8,182 bases of DNA from the NCBI GenBank assembly GCA_014379815.1, contig JACMLA010000518.1, forward strand, positions 1 to 8,182, written 5' to 3'. Positions 1 to 6,836 of the stretch are shown here, in pieces. The notes beneath the pieces are model-generated. The model was not told where the DNA came from. It did no database searches and saw only the letters and a list, made by a program, of their open reading frames with translations. This DNA is from Bryobacteraceae bacterium (lineage in GTDB: Bacteria; Acidobacteriota; Terriglobia; Bryobacterales; Bryobacteraceae). Position 1 is the stretch's first letter. Every line of letters begins with the position of its first letter. The translations under genes were made by a program, and so were the position numbers.

Positions 1-895
1 ACAAATCCATGCCCCCTACCTGCGTGCTCTTCCAGATACTTTTTGCCTGATACGAGGTCGCTCCCAGTGGGCTCGCGAACTTCCTTCACGGGTGACGATT
101 ACTCGCAAATCGATCTCAGGCAGAATTCTCGAAGTTCTGGTGGGAGGGCAAAGGGTTTCTGCCGAGAGGTTCCCAAGTAACTTGTTCGAACTGCAATCCG
201 GAGGGCAGCGAGCTAGCGGTTTTGGTGCCGGGAACGGCGTGGGTTTGTGCCAGGTCGGAGCGGAAGAACGCGGGAAGGCAGGCCACACCTACGAAACAAT
301 CCTCGCCCACTATTACCCGGGAACAAGCCTGGGAATCGCGGGGTCTGGCATGCGCTGGCAAAGGTGGACCTCCGAGCGATTGGCCGTCCTGGCTACGTCC
401 GACGCAGCGATTAGAGAACTTGGGCCGCTGGCAGAGAGGAGTCTCGCGAGGGCGGAAGATGTGTCCGGACTCCAGGCGAGGCATCGGCCTACGATCTATG
501 TTTATCCCACCTTGCAAATCTACCGGGATGCCACTCCTGACGGCGGCACGGTCGCGGCAACCACCACTGGCAATGTGATTAGGATGCAGCCCTCAAGTCT
601 TCTTCGATCGAAGGGAATTCTGGAATCTACGCTGCTTCACGAAATGCTGCATACCTTGATCGAATCGAATGCGCACCCATCAGTACCCGTATGGTTCCGC
701 GAGGGTCTTGCCCAGACTCTGGGAGGAAGCTCTCGTTCTCCCCGGGTGCGAGGACTCATCCGGCAGTATGGTCAGCCTGCACTTCTAAGCTGGCTTGCGG
801 CGGGTTTACCGGCAGCCGTTTCACGTGGTGCGCAAACGCCAGCAGGGTCGCCAGGGCAACAGAGTAAGCAAGCAAAAACCGGACGCCCAAACTAA
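1..895 (+). CDS. SpoIID/LytB-like domain protein with C-terminal HExxH peptidase-like domain, 5' partial
   Basis: The reading frame is open from base 2 to the TAA at 893-895 (297 residues visible), so the gene starts left of the window; the GTG at 92 lies inside the protein. Visible residues 1-110 carry the end of a SpoIID-like domain: FCLIRGRSQWAREL, then FGAGNGVGLCQVGA, then ILAHYYPGT, the usual closing motifs of this family. SpoIID proteins are peptidoglycan-acting lytic enzymes in sporulating Firmicutes; the role in other phyla is unclear. The His usual in GHGVG is Asn here. A second domain follows, with HEMLH at visible residues 213-217 and a downstream Glu in WFREGLAQ, the pattern of gluzincin or peptidase-MA-like metalloproteases. 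It normally closes with a helix like GLIRQYGQPALLSWLAAGLP; the last 27 residues beyond that are low-complexity. They run antisense into the last helix of the convergent membrane-protein gene. Family call is good; substrate unknown. Confidence 0.8.
   Translation, partial: QIHAPYLRALPDTFCLIRGRSQWARELPSRVTITRKSISGRILEVLVGGQRVSAERFPSNLFELQSGGQRASGFGAGNGVGLCQVGAEERGKAGHTYETILAHYYPGTSLGIAGSGMRWQRWTSERLAVLATSDAAIRELGPLAERSLARAEDVSGLQARHRPTIYVYPTLQIYRDATPDGGTVAATTTGNVIRMQPSSLLRSKGILESTLLHEMLHTLIESNAHPSVPVWFREGLAQTLGGSSRSPRVRGLIRQYGQPALLSWLAAGLPAAVSRGAQTPAGSPGQQSKQAKTGRPN
756..895. other. Tail-to-tail overlap of convergent genes (140 nt)
   Basis: The + strand gene stops at 893-895 and the - strand gene stops at 756-758, so both strands code across 140 bases. 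The conserved-looking closing helix of the + gene (to about 811) lies opposite the hydrophilic last 18 residues of the membrane protein. The low-complexity tail of the + gene (about 812-892) lies opposite the last transmembrane helix of the membrane protein. No terminator hairpin was recognised in this stretch. Confidence 0.75.
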
Positions 896-1346
896 TGCTT
901 TGCAGCGGCAATCCAGGCAGTGCAGGGACGAATTGAACCAGCGTAGTGGGAATGACAACGAGACCTGTTGCGAGACCGGCGAACATAGCCCAGTAACGCC
1001 AGTTTGTTAGTAGCGAAATACGCCCAAGCAGCAGCACGGGAATCAACAAGGCAAAGAAGAAAGTAAGGGCGCCTCGCAGAACCCATACGTTGACTGCAGC
1101 AGGCATTAACGAAGCCAGGCAAGCAGTTCCGAAAGCTATAAACACGAAGAGCGCGGGTCTCCAGAGCGGGCCGCCGAATGCAAGTAAAACGAGGCTGGAG
1201 AGCAAGCAGAGGACTACCAAACCGACAATCACCGATAGCACTAAATCGCCGACATTTCGTTCCGCAATCCCGAGCCAGACCCACACCAGCCACAACACCA
1301 GAGGATACCCAAGCAGCTGCCCAATCACCGGCAGGTGTCTCCTCAT
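756..1346 (-). CDS. Six-helix integral membrane protein of unknown function
   Basis: This 196-residue protein is not recognised. Its sequence is strongly hydrophobic with six likely transmembrane segments at about residues 11-28, 35-57, 64-90, 93-110, 117-139 and 152-171, and a hydrophilic C-terminal tail. No catalytic motif, Cys pair or His cluster stands out; polar residues inside the membrane are few, so a scaffold or small-molecule channel role is as likely as an enzyme. The ATG at 1346-1344 overlaps the stop of the upstream alpha-2-macroglobulin gene as ATGA, and a GGAAG four bases upstream of the start can serve as ribosome binding site, so translation is probably coupled. By position it may be a membrane partner of the macroglobulin or DUF1175 protein, but this is inference. 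It is a real gene rather than a shadow: the periodic hydrophobic profile and coupled start are not expected by chance. Confidence 0.8.
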   Translation of the reverse strand: MRRHLPVIGQLLGYPLVLWLVWVWLGIAERNVGDLVLSVIVGLVVLCLLSSLVLLAFGGPLWRPALFVFIAFGTACLASLMPAAVNVWVLRGALTFFFALLIPVLLLGRISLLTNWRYWAMFAGLATGLVVIPTTLVQFVPALPGLPLQSISLGVRFLLAYSVALATLLAFAHHVKRLPVNPPQASLEVQADHTAG

Positions 1347-1355
1347 TGCACTTCC
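1343..1355 (-). promoter_or_regulatory. ATGA stop/start overlap and ribosome binding site for the membrane protein
   Basis: The macroglobulin TGA (1345-1343) and the membrane-protein ATG (1346-1344) share three bases. GGAAG at 1355-1351 on the - strand sits four bases before the ATG, inside the last codons of the macroglobulin. This fits termination-reinitiation coupling. Confidence 0.65.
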
Positions 1356-4300
1356 AGAACGCGGCTCTCGGAGGTTGCGAAGATACCGGGCTGATACATC
1401 GGCGAAACCCGGGCCGGAGGTACACGAAACTTGCCCGAGTTCGTAATCTTCAGCAAGTAGGTCTGGTCACTGCCTTCCTTTAGCATCCACCTCTGGAACA
1501 GGGCCATCCTGTCGTCGTGAAGTTCGCGACGCGCTGACCATCGGGACCACCAATCCGGTTTCTCGGCCAGGTCATACAAGTCGTCGCGGGATACAAACTC
1601 CGAACCAGAAGGAATGGGATCTTCCGTCAGCAAATACTGGCCACCGTTTCCGCGAAGCTTCAAACGAACGGCGACCACGTCGCCTTTAGCAAGCGCACCT
1701 TCGAGAGGAATGAGGCGATGCACGACTTTGTCCCCTTGCTTATCAGGTTGCAGCCTGAAATATTCCCGACTGATTGCAGGGGCCGAACTGCCGGAGCTTG
1801 TGAGCTTTTCGGCAGTACTGTAGTAAGTCGATTGCGCGCTCCAGTAGAGCCGCCCGGCGGCACTCTTAGTGACGACGACCTTTTCAAGGCCGTTCCCAGG
1901 CACCCGGATTGTCCACGGCTCCGGTGTCGTGATCTGCCGCGACCCAAGGTTTTGTCCATTCAGCGTTACCGTTGCCGTGTAATCTGGCTGCAGTTCTTTG
2001 CTTGCCTTCAGGTAATCCGTCAGGCCGAAGATGACCATTGCCGTCTGCTTGGTGGATGACCAGTAATAGCCCTGATCGCGGTGAGTCATCAGATACAAAG
2101 CCGCTTTTGGGAGTAGGTCTGAATCGGGTGCTTGCGAAACAAGAAACTTCAGGACGAAGGCCGTAGCTTCCGGGGTGGTAGCGACATCGATGCCCAGCAG
2201 CGTGTCGGTCTTCACCTCCCACCAGGCTTCCCGGTCCGTACTCCTAGCCTCTCGCGCAAGCCGCTGCGCAAGCTCTTGCTTTTTCGCCGAATCTCCAAGT
2301 GCAAGACCTAGTAAGGCTGCGCCAGACGCGGACAGCTCCGAACGTTGAGACCATACCGAATCCAGCAAAGGCGCATGAGGCTGACCTGCGAGGCTAAGGG
2401 CATACGCGACATAAGCCAACAAGTCCTGAGCGGGTTTCTCTTTAGTCTTCGGCAACTCAGTCTTCAGCCAGGTAGCAGCACTCTCCAGTGAGTTTGACTT
2501 TAAAGTGTAGCCAGCTGCTCGCGCCTGCGCCAGTCCCGAAACGACATAGGCCGTCATGAATACGGAGCTGTCATCGGTCTGCCACCAGCCCCAACCGCCA
2601 TCTTCATGCTGATAGCTATACAGTCGTTCGAGACCTGCCCGTGTTTTCCGCAGAGCCTCGGCTTCATTGACCCCTGCCTTTATCCCGAGCACTTTCGTCG
2701 CCTGCGAAACAATCACGTTGGGCAGGAAGCTGGACATGGTCTGCTCGGTACATCCGTAAGGAAATGTCAGCAGGTAGTCAAGCGCAGAGAACATGGTCCC
2801 CGCAACCGAAGGACTCACCGTAATCTCAACCATGCGGCTAGCCGGATTCGAGTCGTCGGGGAATCGCAACTCTGTCTCAGCCGTTGTCCCGGAATCGAGC
2901 AGCCCCGTCCGCGATTCACTTAACTTCACGCCGTAAGGATTGACGGGCACAGTGAGTTCCAGCGCATCCGACTCTTCATCCGTTAGAGCTTTACCCAGCA
3001 GCACAGCCGACCCTGGAGCGTTTGCCCGCACCTTGTAAAGGACCTGCTGGACACCCCGCGAGGGAACCGTCACGTCCCGAGTTCCGCCGTCAATCAGCTC
3101 AAGTCCCTTCGCCTCCAGTGAGACGCGAACCGTTTTGTCCGAAGCCAGGTAGTTCTGGACGATTGCGGCAATCGTGACCTCGTCTCCCTGCATAAAGAAC
3201 CGGGGCGTTGTGAGCCGGAGAATCACGTTCTTGCGCACGATCGTTTTATCGACCGCGCTACCGACACGGGTATCGGCAGTGATTCCCCGCGCAGTCGCTC
3301 TCCAGGTGGTTAACGCATCCGGAAACTCGACCGGAACCACAGCACGTCCCGACGCTCCGGTGCGGACATCCGCAAGCCAGTACAGGGTATCGGGGAACGC
3401 TTTTCTCACTCGTGGGTCCACGAACTTCTCGGGCTTCAACTGTGCCAGCCTTGGTTTGCTGAAGGACATCGCAAGCTCCATCCGTCTCTTGCCAGACGAT
3501 CCCGAGAACATGTAATGCAGAGACGTGGTGGTCTGCACTCCCGAGAATCGTCTCCCATAAAAGAACTGCGTAATGTCCTGCACGGACTCCCGCCGGATGG
3601 CATAAATCGCTTCATCCACCACCCCAAGGCTTACCTCGGTATCTGCGGGGCGACCCGCGGCATCCTTCGCCTCGATGGTGTACGTGCCCTTCTCTCCGGG
3701 CTGGAACTGAGACTTCGATGCCTTGACAGATACGTCCAGCTTCTGTGCGACAGGCGGCACCTTCAGACTCTTCAAACCGGAATACAGCTGCCCATCTCTT
3801 ACGACAGTTGCACTGACATAGATGTTGGGAGCATAGGAGTCCTCGATCGGCACTTCGAGGGTTGCGGTTGGACCTTTTGCATTCACAACCTTGCTGAAGA
3901 TTACGCCGCTGCTCTCGGCCGTCAGCCATATGGAAGCAGCGGGCACACCCGTGACGATCAGCAGCCTGGCTCTCTCCCCTGCCTTGTAGCTTTTCTTGTC
4001 TGAGATGATCTCGATCCTTTGCTGTTGTCCCCAGTCGGCATACAAGCCGCTTACCCCGCTAACCCATAGATGAGAGGTCGATTCTGTTGTCCGGCCGTCA
4101 ACATCCTTCGCGATCACCTGTGCTTCCAAAGACCCACTCGTAACTGGTAAACTGGCGGTCCCAAGTCCATTGGCGTCGGTTCGTCCGGACGTAGTCGCGA
4201 TCACGTTGCCCTTTTTCTTCAGCTTTGCTTCGAACGCAATATCCGGGACAGCCTTGCCGTCGTAATCTTTGGTTTCCACCTTGAGGTTTGCTTGCTGGCC

Positions 4301-5950
4301 GGAGTCGTAGACGTACCGATCCGGATCGACCCGGACGTAAAAACGTGCCCGTGTCGCGGTGATCCAGCCAGTGCCAGAAACTTCCCGATTGGCCTCATCC
4401 GTTACCCTTGCTTCGATCCGGTAACGGAGATCATACCCGGTCTTCTCCGACGCGAACTCCACGTTGAGCATTCCATTCGCGTCCAGCTTGCCTTCCTGCT
4501 CAAGCATCTGTTCGTTAGCGAGGTATTCGTCCTGCGCGTCAGTAGAGGAAGATTCGTCTTCTTCATCCTGGTCATACCAGGGCGGCCAGTAGCGGGACCG
4601 GTGCACGACATACTTAACTTTTGCTCCGGGAACAGGCTCTCCGAAGTAGTAACGAGCCTGGATTGTCGCCCGCACCGTTTCGCCCTGAAGCACGCGAACG
4701 CTGCCCGGCGTCACGCGCACTTCGTATTCAGGTTTGCGATACTCCTCCACATGGAAACCGGTGTTGCCAGCGTAGTTCTCGCCACTCCGCACGGAGACGC
4801 TGTAGTAGCCAAGCGCAGTCGTTTCAGACAACGTCAACTCCCCCTTTACCGATCCAACACTGTTGGGAAGAAGCGAGCGTTTCAAGACCTCCTTGCCTTC
4901 AGGATCTTCCACGGTCACCTCAACAGGGGCTGCCAGCGGCAAATCGAAACCCAGAGGACGAACCTGACGGAGTACAGCCTTGAAGCGCATCTGATGTCCA
5001 GGCCGGTATACCGGACGGTCGGTATACACATAAGCCGTCAGGGTCGGGTCTCCGGCTGACTGTCTGAGCTGCCACTCGCCTACAGGAAGTGGGGCATAGT
5101 CGTTGCCCCGGATTGCCAGCAACATCAGATTTCGGTCGAGACCTTCCTGCGTCTTGCCAAGTTTCGGGCGAAGGTCCGCGAGGCCAGTGGTATCGGGCTT
5201 CGTACGCAAGACTTCCTGGTGATTGCTCCAGCCTGCGATCTCCGCATCCACAACCGGTTGCCCGGACTTCCGGTCTACCACTCGCGCCAGAATGCCGCTA
5301 CTGCTGGTCTTCGTCAGCATGACCAGATCAGTGACGCAAACGATGGTGTAAGCCTGCAACTTGCCGTCCGTGGCTTCTACAAGGTAAACGCCCCTCTCTT
5401 TTGTGTCGACGTCCACCTGAGCGGATTCCCAGTCCCGCGCAACCTGAAAAGGCTGCTCCCACGTGGCTACCAGTTGCTGCTGATTCAATACGGGAATGTC
5501 TGCGTACTCAGTAACTGCGGACGGCCCCGCCTTTCGGGAAGCCAGGCGTTGTGCCTCCTGAGACCTGACAAGAGAAGCCCGGATCACCTCGCGTGAGTCC
5601 TGTGGGAACTGCCGTCGAAAGACGTTGCGAAATGCCGCCCGTGACCCGGCCTTCCAGCGATGGTATTTCTCAAGTGTCGTAAGCGCCCGCACCGGGCGAT
5701 GCGACTGACCTCCAAACTGGTTAGGGTCGTCCAGATTGCGAAAGAACTTCTCGACGTCCTTCACTTTGTAAAGGCGAAACTGCAGCTTCTGAAAACCTCT
5801 GCCCCATAGCCTGACCCTCGCTTTTTCGCCCAGGCCGAAGGTGCGATCCGTGCTTAGCGTGAAGGTGGTGCTTCCTTCCTCCATCTGCGCAATGCCCGGA
5901 ACCAGAAGCAGCAAAATCAGCGGCAGAAAACGAATCGATAAGCGATGCAT
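1343..5950 (-). CDS. Bacterial alpha-2-macroglobulin family protein with CTEQ thioester (YfaS-like locus)
   Basis: Bacterial alpha-2-macroglobulins are periplasmic protease traps: cleavage of a bait region triggers a shape change and a Cys-Gln thioester links the protease covalently. This 1535-residue protein starts with an export signal (about residues 1-21, hydrophobic FLPLILLLLVPGIAQ) without a lipobox Cys, so it is probably soluble in the periplasm. Macroglobulin beta domains follow: the MG2 signature YTDRPVYRPGH at 309-319, MG3 starting EEYRKPEYEV, further MG domains to about 735, a bait-region domain at about 735-845, and the MG8/A2M domain from about 845 (FPDTLYWLADV at 852-862). The thioester motif CTEQ is at 1067-1070, opening an alpha-helical thioester domain that includes DGGWGWW at 1117-1123. 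The C-terminus (about 1380-1535) has the DDRMALF strand and the closing MYQPGIFA segment of the family. Length equals that of E. coli YfaS, which lacks the thioester. Genes on both sides are fused to it by 1- and 4-base overlaps. Confidence 0.95.
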   Translation of the reverse strand: MHRLSIRFLPLILLLLVPGIAQMEEGSTTFTLSTDRTFGLGEKARVRLWGRGFQKLQFRLYKVKDVEKFFRNLDDPNQFGGQSHRPVRALTTLEKYHRWKAGSRAAFRNVFRRQFPQDSREVIRASLVRSQEAQRLASRKAGPSAVTEYADIPVLNQQQLVATWEQPFQVARDWESAQVDVDTKERGVYLVEATDGKLQAYTIVCVTDLVMLTKTSSSGILARVVDRKSGQPVVDAEIAGWSNHQEVLRTKPDTTGLADLRPKLGKTQEGLDRNLMLLAIRGNDYAPLPVGEWQLRQSAGDPTLTAYVYTDRPVYRPGHQMRFKAVLRQVRPLGFDLPLAAPVEVTVEDPEGKEVLKRSLLPNSVGSVKGELTLSETTALGYYSVSVRSGENYAGNTGFHVEEYRKPEYEVRVTPGSVRVLQGETVRATIQARYYFGEPVPGAKVKYVVHRSRYWPPWYDQDEEDESSSTDAQDEYLANEQMLEQEGKLDANGMLNVEFASEKTGYDLRYRIEARVTDEANREVSGTGWITATRARFYVRVDPDRYVYDSGQQANLKVETKDYDGKAVPDIAFEAKLKKKGNVIATTSGRTDANGLGTASLPVTSGSLEAQVIAKDVDGRTTESTSHLWVSGVSGLYADWGQQQRIEIISDKKSYKAGERARLLIVTGVPAASIWLTAESSGVIFSKVVNAKGPTATLEVPIEDSYAPNIYVSATVVRDGQLYSGLKSLKVPPVAQKLDVSVKASKSQFQPGEKGTYTIEAKDAAGRPADTEVSLGVVDEAIYAIRRESVQDITQFFYGRRFSGVQTTTSLHYMFSGSSGKRRMELAMSFSKPRLAQLKPEKFVDPRVRKAFPDTLYWLADVRTGASGRAVVPVEFPDALTTWRATARGITADTRVGSAVDKTIVRKNVILRLTTPRFFMQGDEVTIAAIVQNYLASDKTVRVSLEAKGLELIDGGTRDVTVPSRGVQQVLYKVRANAPGSAVLLGKALTDEESDALELTVPVNPYGVKLSESRTGLLDSGTTAETELRFPDDSNPASRMVEITVSPSVAGTMFSALDYLLTFPYGCTEQTMSSFLPNVIVSQATKVLGIKAGVNEAEALRKTRAGLERLYSYQHEDGGWGWWQTDDSSVFMTAYVVSGLAQARAAGYTLKSNSLESAATWLKTELPKTKEKPAQDLLAYVAYALSLAGQPHAPLLDSVWSQRSELSASGAALLGLALGDSAKKQELAQRLAREARSTDREAWWEVKTDTLLGIDVATTPEATAFVLKFLVSQAPDSDLLPKAALYLMTHRDQGYYWSSTKQTAMVIFGLTDYLKASKELQPDYTATVTLNGQNLGSRQITTPEPWTIRVPGNGLEKVVVTKSAAGRLYWSAQSTYYSTAEKLTSSGSSAPAISREYFRLQPDKQGDKVVHRLIPLEGALAKGDVVAVRLKLRGNGGQYLLTEDPIPSGSEFVSRDDLYDLAEKPDWWSRWSARRELHDDRMALFQRWMLKEGSDQTYLLKITNSGKFRVPPARVSPMYQPGIFATSESRVLEVQ
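2741..2752 (-). other. Thioester motif codons (CTEQ) of the alpha-2-macroglobulin
   Basis: The - strand reads TGT ACC GAG CAG, giving Cys1067-Thr-Glu-Gln1070 in the context FPYGCTEQTMSSF. In thioester-containing macroglobulins the Cys and Gln side chains form the reactive internal bond. Context and position at the start of the helical domain match the family. Confidence 0.92.
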
Positions 5951-5960
5951 CAGGAATCCT
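5948..5960 (-). promoter_or_regulatory. TGATG junction and ribosome binding site for the alpha-2-macroglobulin
   Basis: The DUF1175 stop TGA (5952-5950) and macroglobulin ATG (5950-5948) share one base. AGGA at 5960-5957 on the - strand stands six bases before the ATG and supports this start, which also gives a good signal peptide. Translation of the two genes is probably coupled. Confidence 0.7.
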
Positions 5961-6807
5961 GTCTGAGTATGTTCCAGCGGTAGACGCCAAGAAAATTACC
6001 GTTACCTGGCAGAGGCCGCCATTTTGGGAGTTCATGACGCAGCAGCTCAGGAATCGTAGGGCCGCGAAGTTCACCTCTGTTGGCTCCAATCGGTCCTGTA
6101 TGGTACACCACTCGATTCGCGGAGGCTACGATCATCGCGTGGAAAGGTGACTTCTGGTCTGGCTGGCGAAAGAACAACAGGTCACCCGGCTCAGCCTGAA
6201 GGATGTCGCGTGAGATGAAATGCGTGTTGAATCTGCGCAAACTATCAGCGTCGGCGAACTCGGCATGACCGGTTCCGGTCAGGAACACTCGCGCTCCCAG
6301 AGGCGTCCACGGAAACTGATATTTGCTGATTTGCCGACCCTCATGCTCCCGAAGCGCTCCACGGTAGGCAAAACGCAGCAGAGCCGAGCAATCGTTTACC
6401 TCTTTTTCGTCGCTGGCCTTTAGCGCAATTGCGACGAAGTTGTGCACGAAGGTACTGGCGTCGCCTGCGTCATCCAGTCTTAAGAAATCGGGGGTTCCGT
6501 CACCGTACCGGTCGTTCCAGAAAGGTGTGATCGCGATGCTGACTCGCACGGCAGGAGCGCCACTCTCCACCGCTTCGATTACGACAGTGCCCGGGACAAT
6601 ACCTGCTCGTAAGATGTTCCGCTCGAGCCGCCCCGAGTGCTCGCCCTCCACAATTTGCAGAACAGACTTGCTCGACGTCTCGACAATCGCGCGGCTAAAG
6701 CCATCGGCAGGTAATTTCGATTCGCTGATCCGGATGCGCAACGGTTCGCGCGTGCCGCAGGACAGCAGCAGCAGGCAGGCGATTATTACTCCTGGTGTCG
6801 CGCGCAC
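5950..6807 (-). CDS. DUF1175 family lipoprotein (YfaT-like) with Ig-like and NlpC/P60-like regions
   Basis: The protein has 285 residues, longer than the roughly 200 of E. coli YfaT. The GTG at 6807-6805 is the only usable start: in-frame TGA and TAG lie just upstream and no other start precedes the signal. Residues 1-17 look like a lipoprotein signal with lipobox LLSC (Cys17), so a membrane anchor is likely. Residues 22-95 look like a bacterial Ig-like strand domain (LPADGFSRAIVE resembles the start of Big_1 domains). Residues 115-285 hold the DUF1175 core with NDCSALLRFAY (Cys140), GDLLFF at 208-213 and a His at 223 in FHAMIV, the order seen in NlpC/P60 papain-like cell-wall peptidases. A third polar residue could be His236. 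Activity is inferred, not shown. The ribosome binding site is weak. The gene follows the quinoprotein gene by 29 bases and runs directly into the macroglobulin gene, as in yfa-type clusters. Confidence 0.85.
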   Translation of the reverse strand: MRATPGVIIACLLLLSCGTREPLRIRISESKLPADGFSRAIVETSSKSVLQIVEGEHSGRLERNILRAGIVPGTVVIEAVESGAPAVRVSIAITPFWNDRYGDGTPDFLRLDDAGDASTFVHNFVAIALKASDEKEVNDCSALLRFAYRGALREHEGRQISKYQFPWTPLGARVFLTGTGHAEFADADSLRRFNTHFISRDILQAEPGDLLFFRQPDQKSPFHAMIVASANRVVYHTGPIGANRGELRGPTIPELLRHELPKWRPLPGNGNFLGVYRWNILRQDS

Positions 6808-6836
6808 CGGCTATCAGGGTATCGCGACTGAGTTGT

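Noticed and set aside
92..94. GTG at 92 as the start of the SpoIID-like gene
   Set aside because: The frame stays open to the left edge and the residues before it (FCLIRGRSQWAREL) match the SpoIID domain, so the gene is 5' partial.
892..1425. 177-codon - strand frame overlapping the membrane-protein gene
   Set aside because: It is a frame-shifted shadow of the membrane protein and of the macroglobulin 3' end, without a hydrophobic pattern or coupled start.
3515..4003. 162-codon + strand open frame
   Set aside because: Antisense to the macroglobulin bait and MG domains with no family signature or convincing start signal.
4292..5059. 255-codon + strand open frame inside the macroglobulin gene
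   Set aside because: It is antisense to conserved MG domains, has no recognisable domain and is Arg/His-rich as shadow frames in GC-rich genes are.
5950..6807. Transglutaminase-like identity for the DUF1175 protein
   Set aside because: The Cys motif DCSALLRFAY and the GDLLFF-His spacing fit NlpC/P60 better, and the His-Asp pattern of transglutaminases was not seen.
6808..6836. Promoter or terminator between the quinoprotein and DUF1175 genes
   Set aside because: The 29-base gap shows no convincing hairpin with a T-run and no recognisable -35/-10 pair.
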